64,000 nucleotides of DNA. Origin: Apostichopus japonicus. Taxonomy: Eukaryota > Echinodermata > Holothuroidea > Aspidochirotida > Stichopodidae. The translations under genes and the position numbers were made by a program. Below the pieces are notes generated by a model. That model was not told the DNA's origin and made no database searches. It was given only the letters and a program-made list of their open reading frames with translations. Of the stretch, positions 1 through 11,389 are shown in pieces. The stretch is taken from NCBI RefSeq assembly GCF_037975245.1, contig NC_092572.1:14390269-14454268 (forward strand). The letters are read 5' to 3'. Position 1 is the first letter of the stretch, and each line of letters starts with the position of its first letter.

Positions 1-568
1 AGAAGAAATAAAATTATTTTTTTTTAGCAAACGCATGCGTTATACTAAGCTATAGAACCAAGTTATTGTTTAAAAGTGCCCCAGACAGCATAATTTCATA
101 AGAATAATTTCCCCAGAACATCTCCTTAAAAAGGAGTTCACTGCAATAATCTAATGATCATCCAGCCTTCTTCATAAAATCATTGATCCGCCCGTGATAA
201 TGTGTAATATAATCACCTTGTTAAATGTCCCTTTAAACTGCACTGTACCCCTCAACCCCTCCCCTCCCCGCCCAACACCCTCAATTACTGAACTCTTCAA
301 AAAGGCTCTGCTAACTTCAATATTTCTATAGTTAATGATGAACAATTTCCAACGCCTCTAATATACACTTCATCTGAAGAGCTGTATTTTCAGCAATATA
401 ACAATGTTGCATGTTACTTGGATTTGAGTTAAAGAATTTATTGTTTTTTATCCATGAAAGCAATGATAACTAAGAAAATATCGCATCATTTAGATTAAGC
501 AAGGAAAATAAAACTTCTGGATCATGTATTCAAAACTCAAATAAAACTTGTACATGTATTTAATCTAG
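1..568. other. Non-coding, probably intron 5' of gene A
   Basis: AT-rich sequence with no convincing exon. The first recognisable exon of gene A starts at 569 after a TTTAATCTAG acceptor and enters in phase 1. A signal-peptide exon therefore probably lies to the left of the window, and this stretch is probably the intron between them. Confidence 0.4.
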
Positions 569-880
569 TTGAACCAGGTCTTGCAAACTGGCCAGTATTC
601 TCCGTCGAGAAAGGTGGAACAGCAGTGGTGCCGTGTGTACCGAAAGGCGATGAGACGGCTTACTTCTGGAGTAAAGGAGAAGATTTTGCAACTAGCCAGA
701 GGGTAGCATCAAGAGTGCTTGGCATCCCTAGCTCTGATTCGGAGAAATATTTAGTGAATGAGGATGGTAGTCTCGTCATTTACAATGTTACCCTAGCAGA
801 AGGGGGAAGATATCATTAGAGAATTGTATCAGAAAATACCAACTGTCGCGGGGCTGTGTCGATTGAGGTCACGGTGAATG
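569..880 (+). pseudogene. Gene A Ig1 (V-like) exon with TAG in place of the F-strand Cys
   Basis: Phase 1 to phase 1 exon of 312 nt ending in AATG|GTAAGT. The reading shows a B-strand Cys (AVVPC), a core Trp (AYFWSKGED), and a strand-E/F stretch ending GRYH then TAG then RIVSENTNC. Aligned with gene B (GKYIC RVSSKEISC), the stop falls exactly where the second disulphide Cys should be, and the frame continues undisturbed to the donor. A Cys codon needs two base changes to become TAG. The lesion is therefore either old, a passage through an intermediate codon, or an assembly error. Confidence 0.7.
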
Positions 881-1218
881 GTAAGTACCGTTGTTAATCA
901 TGTGTATCTTGTAACATAGTACTGCAACTCTTAGGTAAATATTTGAAGCATGTTTGAAAATATCTTTCCCTGTACACAATGAACATCCTATCATATTAAT
1001 CTTGTAAACAATTCATCCCTTCTATGAACTGATTGCATGGACGATGAAAGCTCAAAAAACAATTTGCTTGGTAGTGTACATTTTTTAAAGACTGTTTTCG
1101 ACTATTTATGGGTTTAAAATCGTGGTTTTGTAAGTGTTTGTGACACATTCAGTATTAGGTATTTTCGAAAGTTGGAACAAACCTTACATCTTTGATATTC
1201 TGTGAATGAAAGGGTTAA

Positions 1219-1565
1219 GTTTGTAATGTTTCTTACATTCACATTCGGAATCGAACAATGTGAACTCAGTGAAAGTTGCACTCTTCAAGTGGAGCCCTCT
1301 AAGGAAACGAAATTAACTTGTACGGCAAAAGGTGGCGCATCATCGTTATCTTTGAAATGGTTTAATGGTTCAAAAGAACAATGGTTCAGTGAACATCTCT
1401 TGAATGAAGAATCCAGTACAATATCAGAAACAATTACGGTGCCGAATGAGTTTGGATTACCTCTGACATGTGAAGCTATTGTTCGTGAAGATGGACACGT
1501 ATGTGCAAGACTTGCCCATGTCAGACTGGACAAAAAAGATACAGCTAAAGAACAAACACTTGCAA
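1219..1565 (+). CDS. Gene A Ig2 (C2-like) exon
   Basis: The exon is open and 347 nt long as drawn. It carries two N-terminal cysteines (EQCELSESC), then LTCTA, the core LKWFNGS and a second-sheet LTCEA, matching the gene B Ig2 exon in order and spacing. A donor AA|GTAAAC at 1565/1566 leaves phase 1, which joins in frame to the transmembrane exon at 1905. The donor at the position used by gene B is absent here. The acceptor at 1217-1218 (TTAAG) has a poor pyrimidine tract, so the start is uncertain, and the phase balance of the exon depends on it. Confidence 0.55.
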
Positions 1566-1720
1566 GTAAACTAAGGGCGTATATATCAATCCGTTAATCT
1601 ATGTAATATCCTCCCTCGATCCATTCAGTCATCCGTCCGTCTGTCAGGGTGTCCGCCTGTTTGTCTGTCAGCCCAACTGTTTAACACATTCATCCAGCCA
1701 AACAAGTGACCTTCTTTACT

Positions 1721-1748
1721 TGTATATATTTTTAAATGTTTATATATT

Positions 1749-1815
<67 letters not shown>
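1721..1815. repeat. Compound (TA)n(TG)n microsatellite
   Basis: A run of TATA units passes into a pure TG run before 1815. It lies in the intron between the Ig2 and transmembrane exons of gene A. The ATCC/GTCTGT-rich tract just before it (about 1613-1690) is also low complexity. Confidence 0.9.
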
Positions 1816-1904
1816 CATATGATGTCTACTTATGATTCTAAATCAAAATGGGTCGATCGAACAAAGAAAGAATTTTGTTATTTTTTCTTCAGATTAATCA
1901 TCAG

Positions 1905-1979
1905 CTAGATGGATCGTACAGCTCTTTCTGCTTGTAGTTGAAACCTTGTTTACTGTTTTCCTACTGATCTATATATACG
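1905..1979 (+). CDS. Gene A transmembrane exon
   Basis: 75 nt, phase 1 to phase 1, between a TTCTTCAG...ATCATCAG acceptor region and a G|GTATGT donor. It encodes RWIVQLFLLVVETLF followed by TVFLLIYIY, a single hydrophobic segment. The gene B (96 nt) and gene C (102 nt) transmembrane exons have the same phases. Confidence 0.6.
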
Positions 1980-2213
1980 GTATGTAAAGTAAACTACCTA
2001 AACTTACAAATAGTGTTTACGATTTTCATTTTTACTAATTAATTTGCATGTTTATTTCTTTAATTTTAGCAAGAAGGGAAACATATGAAAAAAAGAAAAA
2101 AAAAGTAAGACTTCTGTTATTGGAAGAACTTAAAATTAAACCAGAATTTTGGGTTAGTGGGCTGCAAAATATATAAAGGTTCATATGAGAATCGCTGGAA
2201 TTTGTAAAATAAA

Positions 2214-5200
2214 GAGGTGTACTCTTTATATGGTTTGACTTGACAATATGAAGACATGTGAGATAGCGGATCTTAAATTTGTAAAAAAAGTCTCAAAAGG
2301 ATTTAAGTTGTAATAATCCAGAAGTCTCAGTTCAGATATTGTTCATTGCAGTTGCCGTCATTGTACGCCTTCGTCACCTCGGAGTACATTCTCTTGGATA
2401 CGCACGATTTATCCTCTTGTTTCCCGAAGTGGTGTTTAATAAAGTGTGATCAGTATGCTGATGATCTTCGTCTTGGAAGTTAGAGCTTGATATTCAAAGG
2501 CTTCGTGGTCGAAGCATAACATCAACATCAATGGTGAAGAATGGAAGGTAACAATTGTCTTTTGTAACCGGTGACTAGTAACTAAAAAACACAATCGGCT
2601 GGAGTTTGCTTATCTGGAAATGACTTTATGTAATCATTACGTAATATTTCTATAATCCCAGCGCGGAATACGTTATCCCTTTAAGGTATTTGATTCTACA
2701 TGAGAATGCAAAATTGTATTTTATATGAGCGGGCAAAATGGATCACGTGTAAAGAGAGGCTTTGTATCCGAGCCTTTCTCGTTCAAAAGGTCCTTATCGA
2801 GAGAGTAGTGACCCTACAGAATCGTCATTCCGAAAGTATTGTGTGCTGCATTAATCACGGTGCATAGTGCGAGACTTCTTTTACTATTTTAGAGAAATCA
2901 GATGGTGACATTTGCCCAGCACCGTTGCGTAATGAATGTCACAGACTGTACCATTTTCTCTTGATAATAACGTGTCAGTAACAGAGCGAACCATCCGATG
3001 ACCAAACAATAACACATCCCAGTCATGAATTCCTTTGCTAGCAGATAAATTCATGATTAAGTTCAGGTTAATTGATGACCAAGTGCTCACACGTGCCAGC
3101 TAGGACGTGTTTTCAGTGAAGCAAAGTTAATAATGTAATGTCATGGTTCCTTTTATTTTTATCCATACGAGGTAAACCCGTCATTATTATTTTTTTTTGT
3201 TCTCTGGGACAAAATCAAATGTTACGGACTATTAGTAGCAGAAAATGACACAAAGTCTGAAAGTATTGCAGACTAGCCTAGTACTGTCAAGAAAGAATCA
3301 TTTCGGTTCGTATATTACATTTTGAAAAATAACAACGATTTAAGCAGTTTATTTAACAACAAAATAACGTATTGCAATTTTATTCCTCAAAAAAAAGGCT
3401 TGACGTTATATTGACTCATTTTTTGGTAATACGCAACATGTGATTCCTTTACTAATGTGAGAGTAATGTATTTCCCATGTCCATCCACATATCCGTTTGT
3501 TAAAAAAAACATGAAAACCACATCGGGACAATCTCAAAATAGTAAATTTATATTATTCCTGTTACTTTAAAAAAAAATGTAACTGGATAATGACAATTCC
3601 GTATCCACTAAGCATGCCATTTCCATTATATTGCATGGTAAAACAAATGCTTGTTTAAAAAAATGATAACATCACTTCCCCGTAGCCCTGGCTATACCCG
3701 TAAAGAAGTGACGGGAGAAAGCAATAAAAACAAAAATAAACACTTGATATTATTACTACTAGACGCTATAAAACATAAATTACTCTTCTAAAGAACACTT
3801 TCGAAAACTTGGAATGTTCACTTATTAAGCACTTTAAAGGAGATGCGAACATGTCGTTGGCGGTAAACTGTGTATCCTGTGTTGACGGACTTGGACTGGT
3901 ACTTTAAGCATATACAACGCATATGAACTAGAAAGAACAAAAACAAAATAACACACTCATACAAGTAAATATTCAATCACAATCTTGCTATAATTGAACG
4001 ATGTTAACATCAATAAATGCACACTATAAATTAATCTGCCTTTTTTTTAAGTCAATTGATTGCTTTATTGCCCCACGAAACCATGGTTGATACAGTAGCA
4101 TAGTATCTGTAATTACAGGAAGTGTTTCAGGCTAAGTTGTATCGTCAAACCATATAGATATTGCCCAACAAACCGTTGTTTATACTCATTTCAGTAAGAG
4201 CAGTGGTGTTATTTATTCGAAGTTACTGTTTTGCTGACTGTTAAGACAGAATGCACCTTCATTTATAACGTGTTACTCCAAGAAATGGCAGCTCGACACG
4301 AGAGCTATCGACAATGATCGCATCCTCCATAACAACATCAAAGTCGTTTCACATCAAAGTGATATTACGTAGAGTGAAACATCCTGTATTGGTAATACAT
4401 GTAAGCATCCAATCAAGCTATTGACAGCATCATTTTGTCAGTAACACTGAAAAATGAGCTAGCAAATTTGAATTATTAAAATAAAATGATCATCTCCAGT
4501 CTAAAAAACTACCTAATTATATCAAAAATCAACAAAACCGAAGGAAATAGAGCATAATAAGAAACACCTGCCTGATTCATACATGTACTGTACTGGAGAC
4601 TAGGGGTTCACTAAATAGACATTTTTTAAACATGCTATTAAATAGCTGCTATATCGCGCCCCTTAGTGGATTTGTGTGCATAATTGGATGGTTCCATATG
4701 GTAAAACAATAGCATGGGGACGACTCATTTGTAAATGCGCCCTTTCATACCACTGCCATAATGACATTTTCTACGCTCGTTTCTATGCCTGGCTTGGAGG
4801 ATTGATTAAGTAACACACTCGCTAATGTTTCAGACTGATAACCTTGAAAGTTGCAGAAGTGGCCAGCGGCGAAAAATTAACGGAAGTTTTATACTAAATA
4901 GCGGGTTTTTAAATCTTATTAAAAGGAAGGGATTTTTGTCCCCTAAGAAGTATCACCATGACAAATATCGAAACAATACCAATCTCTCAACCCGTCAACC
5001 ACCCCCCTCCAAGAACTCTGTATACATGCCTGTATAACCGTCGCAAAAAAAAAAAAAAACGAACAACATACCTAAGTTTGATAACATATCTATCACTGCA
5101 AACTAAGGAACACAAATGAGGCATAGTCGCTTGTATCAAATTTTTGTTTATATTTGGGAATTTTTAACTTCCGTTTTAAGATGTATTCATCACATTTGTA

Positions 5201-5551
5201 TGAACTAGCCTACCATTATACATATTACACGTTGTACTTTGTTATACGTGCATTCATTTCAAGCCGCTCTTTTTTTCTCTTTTTTGATTATACACGTTAT
5301 TCCTGTTTCGCCTGACAGTAGTGTATTCACTACAATACCATCAATGCATGCGCACTATCACATGGTGGGACATGTAGCTAATAATGTTAGCCTAAGGCAA
5401 CTGCATTATTTGTGTAAAGTTCCGTACAAGTTACAACACATTTTATTTGAATATCAATGTATTTTCAGTTCCTATTCATAGATTGAACAGAGTGCTAGCA
5501 GAAACTCAGGCCACAACATCTGCTGAACCGAGAAGCTGATTTCTCTTTAAA
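2214..5551. other. Intergenic, no gene recognised
   Basis: AT-rich sequence with short poly-A/T tracts. The reading frames here are short, lack family signatures and have no convincing splice borders. It separates gene A from the signal-peptide exon of gene C. Confidence 0.5.
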
Positions 5552-5630
5552 ATGTCTTTAAAGTGGAGAATATTAGTTTTACTGCGCTTTGTTTTCATAA
5601 TGGCAATTGTTTCTACTCTTACGTTAGTTG
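5552..5630 (+). CDS. Gene C signal-peptide exon
   Basis: Starts at ATG 5552, MSLKWRILVLLRFVF followed by IMAIVSTLTLV: basic residues then a hydrophobic core, typical of a secretory signal. The 79-nt exon ends in phase 1 at G|GTAAGG, like the signal exon of gene B. It lies 187 nt upstream of the Ig1 exon. Confidence 0.65.
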
Positions 5631-5817
5631 GTAAGGAAACGAAAGTCATTAATACATTTCACAGTGCTCCGTCTCGTATTCTTCTTTAAAATTAGAAATG
5701 AAAAGGACACAATCTAATCAAAATACAGAATGAAAACCTAGCTTTGATAAAATATCACCAAACTTTGCGTGTCTTATGATATGATGAGATTATTCCATTC
5801 TAGCATTTTTATTTCAG

Positions 5818-6139
5818 ATTCTTCAAAAAAACAGGATAACAAGGGAAGACAGGAGATAACAACTGGCTAATATTGGTTCTTCGGCAAGGATTAAATGCTC
5901 CTTCGAAACATTTCGTAATCAATATGTAGTACAGTGGTTACACGGAGAGAAAGTAGTAATAGTTGACTTACCATTTAAGAATGAGGAGGACAATACTTGT
6001 GGAACGGAAAGAATTGACACCACCGCGTCACTTATAATTAAGAATACTACCTATCATTACGCAGGAAATTATACGTGTACACAAATAACAAGCGCAGGAG
6101 GAAAATGGGTGGACCAGAACTGGCTGTTAATAGTACAAG
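5818..6139 (+). pseudogene. Gene C Ig1 exon, single-base frameshift
   Basis: Acceptor ATTTCAG, donor CAAG|GTGAGG. In the downstream frame it reads ARIKC, a core Trp (VVQWLHGEK), then AGNYTC and WLLIVQ, a clear Ig fold. The phase-1 frame from the acceptor runs KKQDNKGRQEITTG and meets TAA just before ARIKC. Exon length is 322 nt (one over a multiple of three), so one inserted base near 5865-5872 explains the break. No downstream AG offers the correct frame. Confidence 0.7.
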
Positions 6140-7020
6140 GTGAGGTATGTTGCGATATGTGTCATGTATATTTTTTTCATAAAAACTAAACCTCCTAAGG
6201 TGCTAACAGAATTTCAGGAAACAGTTTACCATGTAATTTCAAGTTTCAACTAAACTTAAAATATATCACATACACTGAACCACTTCGAGTGATGTTTTTT
6301 TGAAGCTTTTCCATTTTATACTTTACAAATTATATAGCAGTATCATTTTGTGTTTGTCAGATGGACCAATTGTTTTAATCAATAACAACGGTTATGCAAA
6401 CTGAATCCATTCCGGCGACATGTTGTGTGGAATTTTCACACGCCGTTTTTCACGTAAAATATCCTTGGTCGATTGATGTCAGGCTAAGATGCACTTTATA
6501 AAAAATTCGCTTAAACATGTGGTATCTTAAAGGTAAAACGCAAACCTTACAATTGTCTTAACGCTGACTTAAAACTTAATCTGACATTTTTTTGCGCACA
6601 GATGTTTTGTTTTTCCTGCTCAAAAATTTGGGTCGTTTGGGATGTAAGGGATTCTGTAGGGATTACACTATGACACCAAATTGAAAACATACATGCTCAA
6701 AACGAGTTTTAAACTCTCACCCCTCCCCCCCCCGCCCTCCCAAAATATATGAACCAAATATATTAGCTAGAGGTTGCAACTTCTGTAAAGATCGAAATAT
6801 GCGTCCACATTTAACATTCTTTAAGCAAGAAATATGTTACAAATAACCTAACAGCATTTATGTATCTAGCTTGGACTGTGTATAACAAGTTAAATTAATG
6901 AATCAACAGCCGGTTCATTGGTGTCATGAATGCTTTACAACTACAATAAGTTCTATTTACTACCGTATTTTAGCTTGGCTGTTCTTAACCTTATACAGTC
7001 CCTGCTACGGTCGTGACATT

Positions 7021-9539
7021 GGCCGGGCCGCGAATATTTTTTTCCCAAACTGAACTGACACTGAAATTATTTCCTCGATTCTGATTGGCTGATCAAAACC
7101 GGAATGGTAGTCGGCGTTTATGAATGAATGTATGTGACACTGTTAGTGTTGATCATACCAATCCTCATACCAATCCCTCCATATACAGGCTAAGTTAAAG
7201 TATGTAGGCCTAAGTGTGCCTACATGTAGATACAATGTGAGGCTTCCAGTTATCAAGAGCTACTGCAAGGGCGGTAGGGCCTATATTACTGAATTTGAGA
7301 TCTCGAACTAGTACGAATACGTATATACGGTTAATGCAGGCCTACTATGTCACCATGTATAAGAACTTCTAATTGTGCAGGTAAACATATGTGTTTCCGT
7401 ACGTATAGGTTATTATGCTATATACAACTAGTTAACAAGTCAAAAGACACAGACATATCGTCAATTGCCATGTTTGTGTACACTCACTGGCTGACACACA
7501 CTCGCTTGCGCGTCTTCATGGCCACTACATATTCGACTAGGCCTATCATGATTCATTGACTGAATACATTTTGAATTTATGATTATAAAACTAAAAGTAT
7601 CGCAACCAAACACCACGGTACATATGTACATCGGCTACATGTATACAATTACAAACGCACTGTGTTTTATTGTGCTGTATACTATACCAGGGACGTAGCC
7701 AGGGGGGAGCAGGGGGAGCGACTGCTCCCCCCCTTTCAGTGTCGATTTTTTTTTTTTTTTAAGCTGTCGTTTTTTTAGCATGGTATTTTGTCAGTGCTCT
7801 TTTGATCTTGAATACTCGCAAGCTCCGTTAAGTCGATTATAATCGTAGTAACATTCACGCCTACTGATTCAGCACTTACTTAGTTTGGCAGATGCAATTA
7901 GCTAAATTTAGTCTATAGCCTATTACAAGTATACAGTTGGCCACTGCGTAATAAAATACATATTGCCTACCTAACCGCACTCTATGGAATGTCACGAACC
8001 GTATGCACAACAACGTCGACAACGTTCGTTCTCATCCTTTCTATGATTCGTCCTAAGTTGTTGCACGAACAGCATATTATGAAGCTAGCTAGCAATCGTA
8101 CGTGATACGCACTTCCTATAATAATTATTACACTGCTAATACACTGCGATAACGATATTTGTTTTTAGGCCACTGCATATCTGGCTATATTACAAAATAT
8201 GAAAGTTTATATTGTCCATCAGTTAAGTTCGTCAAATGTATTAAAGTCCAGACATTGGACAATAAACAAGAATCATCCTACTGGAAAAATTGTAAAAGAG
8301 CGCTATGTTTGTCTTTCTGATATATTATGCAAAAGAACATGTAAAAGAATTCAAACAGGATACAAAATCTGCTGATAATGATATCATATGATCAGGGGCG
8401 TAGCCAGTATGTAGCACTGTAGGCCCGGGCCTACATTTGTTTTTTTTTAAAACACCCATAATTCAAATCCATAAGCTTGCTGGACGAGTTTAAGAGTCTA
8501 TAGACAGGAAAAACTATTGAAATGAACGTAGCAAGAACATGGCTAAATTAGGTGACCTATTCTTCTGTCATCTAGGCTGTCATTTCTATCGCGTGCTGTT
8601 TCATTCAACACTCTAACCGCCGAAAAAGACTAGGATCCGATCTTGTCAGTTTTTTAACATGTAGTTAAGAACCCGTTTACGCAGATAATACGTCAGTTGA
8701 GAAAACAGTTGAGAAATTTGCATCAGATGGCAATCGTCGGATAGCTCTCGCCTTCTCTTATTAGGCTAACTTAAACATTTACTAGCTACAGTTGTATCAA
8801 AGACAATTACTGGCTATAGTTGTATCAAAGACATTTCTGGCCTATCTTTGTATCTACAAGTATCAGAAGTTGAAAAGTAAGACATACTCTGTACATGTAC
8901 CTTGCTAATTTTAATACATTATGTAGTATTGAATTACGTACTATTTTCAATCGTTTGTTTTTTTGGTTTACAAGTGATATTGAATGAGGTGTCTCAAGTT
9001 AGCAAGAGGCCAGGGAACCAGAATGAACACTCGGGAAGGGCTGTTTCCGGCCATCTGGGGGGTTTGTAAAACCAAAAATTTTCTTGTACGCTCCGCGCCA
9101 ACCGATGGTGGCGCTCCGCTCAGATAGTCTTGCATACAACTTTGTAAATCCATATCAATCGCAAAAAGTGCTCCCCCCCCCCTTTCAAATTCCTGGCTAC
9201 GTCGCTGTACTATACACAGTACAATAGGCTACATTACATGTATGTGCTGTGTAGAGCGGAGTCAAGCGAGTAAACAAACGATCGAGGACTGCCTATAATG
9301 GGCGCAGTAGTTGGGAATAGTTGCTTCACTCTATACTTTCGTTCAAATATACCTACTAAAAGTTCTGGAAGGTTGCTAATGTTAATATCTTGAATTTGAT
9401 TGTGTTGATCATACTGATATCGACAGATTATGGAGGATCCATGTTGAAAACTATCACGTGCTCGCTGATAACCAATCAGAATCGAGGAAATAATTTCAGT
9501 GTCAGTTCAGTTTGGGAAAAAAAAATTCGCGGCCGGGCC
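7021..9539. mobile_element. DNA transposon with ~60-bp terminal inverted repeats, inserted in an Ig exon
   Basis: The inverted repeats are 7030-7088 and about 9472-9530 (GCGAA...TTTCCCAAACTGAACTGA), nearly perfect over about 60 bp. Both ends are bounded by GGCCGGGCC (7021-7029 and 9531-9539), a candidate 9-bp target duplication. The motif is itself nearly palindromic, so part of it may belong to the inverted repeat. Without the nested hAT element the outer unit would be about 973 bp, and I see no transposase in it. It is thus non-autonomous. Long inverted repeats plus a 9-bp duplication recall Mutator-like elements, but that is a guess. Confidence 0.75.
7680..9215. mobile_element. Nested non-autonomous hAT-type element
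   Basis: The left end CAGGGACGTAGCCAGG at 7688 matches the inverted right end CCTGGCTACGTCGCTG ending at 9207. Both are flanked by the 8-bp direct repeat TACTATAC (7680-7687 and 9208-9215), the target-site size of hAT transposons. The 1,520-bp interior has no long open frame. Another hAT-like terminus (CAGGGGCGTAGCCAG) at 8394 suggests a further truncated insertion inside it. Poly-G/C tracts next to both ends are typical of this repeat type. Confidence 0.75.
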
Positions 9540-10310
9540 ACTGCATTTCAATATAGGTGATAACGTGACGATAACGTGTGTTAGCTATCGACGTCCAGTA
9601 CCAGACGTTTATCTACAGAAGAATGGTTTTGGCCAATGGGAAACATGGAAAAAATTTCCACCTATTATAAAGAATGCTACCACAACCTAATATGGGAATT
9701 TCATCTAAAAGTGAACCGCGCTAACACGGGACCGTACAGATGTCACGCCAATAACTCTCTAGACACTTTTCACCATAGTAGTGGTTTGCCTTCAGAAATT
9801 TCAAGTAAGTATTGGTAATTTGCACAATGGAACTATTTCAAGATATGAAGTGTTTTCTTCAATGTCTAATCATCATTTTGCATCATCTTTATAAGTCTTC
9901 CACCTTTCTTTAAAGTGAAAAGAACATCTCAAGAAGAGCTTGCGAATGAATACGCGGAAGTTTGTAACCCTTCAAGAAGTACCACCAGCCCTCCCCAAAC
10001 CTCCCAGTGAGAATGACGCCATTGGCGGAACCCGGGCATGGCCCTTTCAAATCATGCACTGGCGATGCCATCACTTTCAAATATTTAATATAAATTGTAA
10101 AATAGTTAGATATTAATTGAAGAATGATATTGTATGGGGGGGGGGCATGGATGGCAGTGGAGGACGTGTTTTCCTATGATGTGTATTATATACAGGTTTG
10201 TAAAATGTTTGCCTTCCAACTGTTTGCTTTGCCCCACTTTCCCCCTCCACTTTGGAATTTCAGATTCCCTGGTAGGTGTCCAATGGTCTTTGTCGGCTGA
10301 TATTTGATTC

Positions 10311-10990
10311 ACAAGATAAGAAAAGATAAACTTTATTGCATCTGATAGGGAAATTACATGCTTGCAGGTAAAACAGTAAGATATAAAAACGATACTATAC
10401 AACAATAAGAGAACAAACAGTAGGACAATAAAAGCATAAGAAATGCTAATAACAAGGAACGGGAACAGATGGGCCGCAGCTCACAGAATGGCAAGGAATA
10501 AAAAGTATAAACAATTCACAAACGGTAAATATGATAAGAACCCAATGAAAGAAGGAAAGACAAAGGCAAGAGATTAGCGATTAAAAGATGCATTAAAAGT
10601 TCTAACAGCTTGTCCCATGAAAGATGAGGGGTAACGATTAGTATGAGCCTTCGGAGGTCTCATCCTCCCACTACGAGGGATAATACAATTATTTAATGGA
10701 GCGTGGAGAGGGTGATCGATATCCTTGAGAACTGAATGAAGCTTATCATTAACCCGACTATCAAAGACCTCGTCAACCATTGGCAAGCGTTTCCCAACAG
10801 CCCTACCTGCCCGTATAACAGTATCATCTAACACTTTCTTGGATGTCTTATTTATGTTACCAACCCAGGAAGTTATGCAGTATGACCAAACACTACTAAT
10901 AATAGAGTTGTAAAAAATGGATAAAATGTTCTGGTTCACGTCAAAAGAGACTAATTTCCTCAAGCAATACATTCGTGGTTTCAAAATAGA
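10311..10990 (-). mobile_element. LINE fragment, 3' end of reverse-transcriptase ORF (minus strand)
   Basis: The minus-strand frame 10574-10984 reads PRMYCLRKL, SSVWSYCI and IIPRSGRMR, which also occur in the + strand LINE at 11.4-13.5 kb (PRLYCLRK, SVWSYCI, IIPRSGRMR). On the minus strand a GATGCAATAAAG tail lies near 10335, as in the other copy. It is a 5'-truncated copy of the same family in opposite orientation, sitting in the large intron between Ig2 and the transmembrane exon of gene C. Confidence 0.75.
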
Positions 10991-11389
10991 GTACCATGTA
11001 GCTCAAGCTTACATCAACGCCTAACATGACTAGTTTTAAAGTTTTCATAAGCTTTTATATGTTTCTTTGTAATGCCATTGCTACAAAAAGTGTTTTGAAG
11101 ATAAGATATTGTACCCTATTGAACACTTTTCTTTCCAGCATAGGGAGTAAAATTGCTGCCCACTTCGCACCATTTCAGGCGCTGTGCTGAAACTCGGTCA
11201 ACTTTAAAAAGGGGGAGGGGTAGGAGTGTACCATCGGCCGACTAGATCCATGGGGTCAAACAATTTTCAAAGTTGGGTAATCATGTAATGTGTGTTTGTG
11301 TGTAAACAAAACGTCACCGTAAGTAAGCCCACATATCTTCAACTATGTAGGGTATGTGGTGCCGTGCATTCGTGACTTATGACATCAAC

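Larger units (their letters stand above)
569..2176 (+). pseudogene. Gene A: Ig-Ig-transmembrane receptor, 5' end missing, nonsense codon in Ig1
   Basis: Four exons fit by phase: 569-880 (Ig1), 1219-1565 (Ig2), 1905-1979 (transmembrane) and a basic tail from 2070. All entries are phase 1, as in intact gene B at 26.4-49.9 kb. The product would be a type I cell-surface receptor. Ig2 is clearly paralogous to Ig2 of gene B (LTC...LKWFNGS...LTCEA). The tail starts ARRETYEKKKK and either splices at 2104 (GTAAGA) or reads on to a TAA at 2174-2176, with an AATAAA at 2208-2213. The Ig1 exon has one in-frame TAG (817-819), so no full product is expected without readthrough or skipping of the Ig1 exon. 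Because that exon is phase 1-1 and 312 nt, skipping it keeps the frame. The Ig2 acceptor is weak. The gene could be a pseudogene or a functional single-Ig variant. Confidence 0.65.
6999..9804 (+). pseudogene. Gene C Ig2 exon split by a transposon and frameshifted
   Basis: Left part: acceptor TTATACAG, then VPATVVTL to 7020, running into the 9-bp repeat. Right part from 9540: PLHFNIGDNVTITC, LQKNG, then after a one-base loss near 9690 the frame FHLKVNRANTGPYRC to the donor TCAA|GTAAGT at 9804. The two parts are in the same frame once the 2.5-kb insertion is removed. Together they are 296 nt; a phase 1-1 exon should be a multiple of three, which agrees with a single-base deletion. The paralogous exon in gene D (55387) is also broken. 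Confidence 0.7.
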
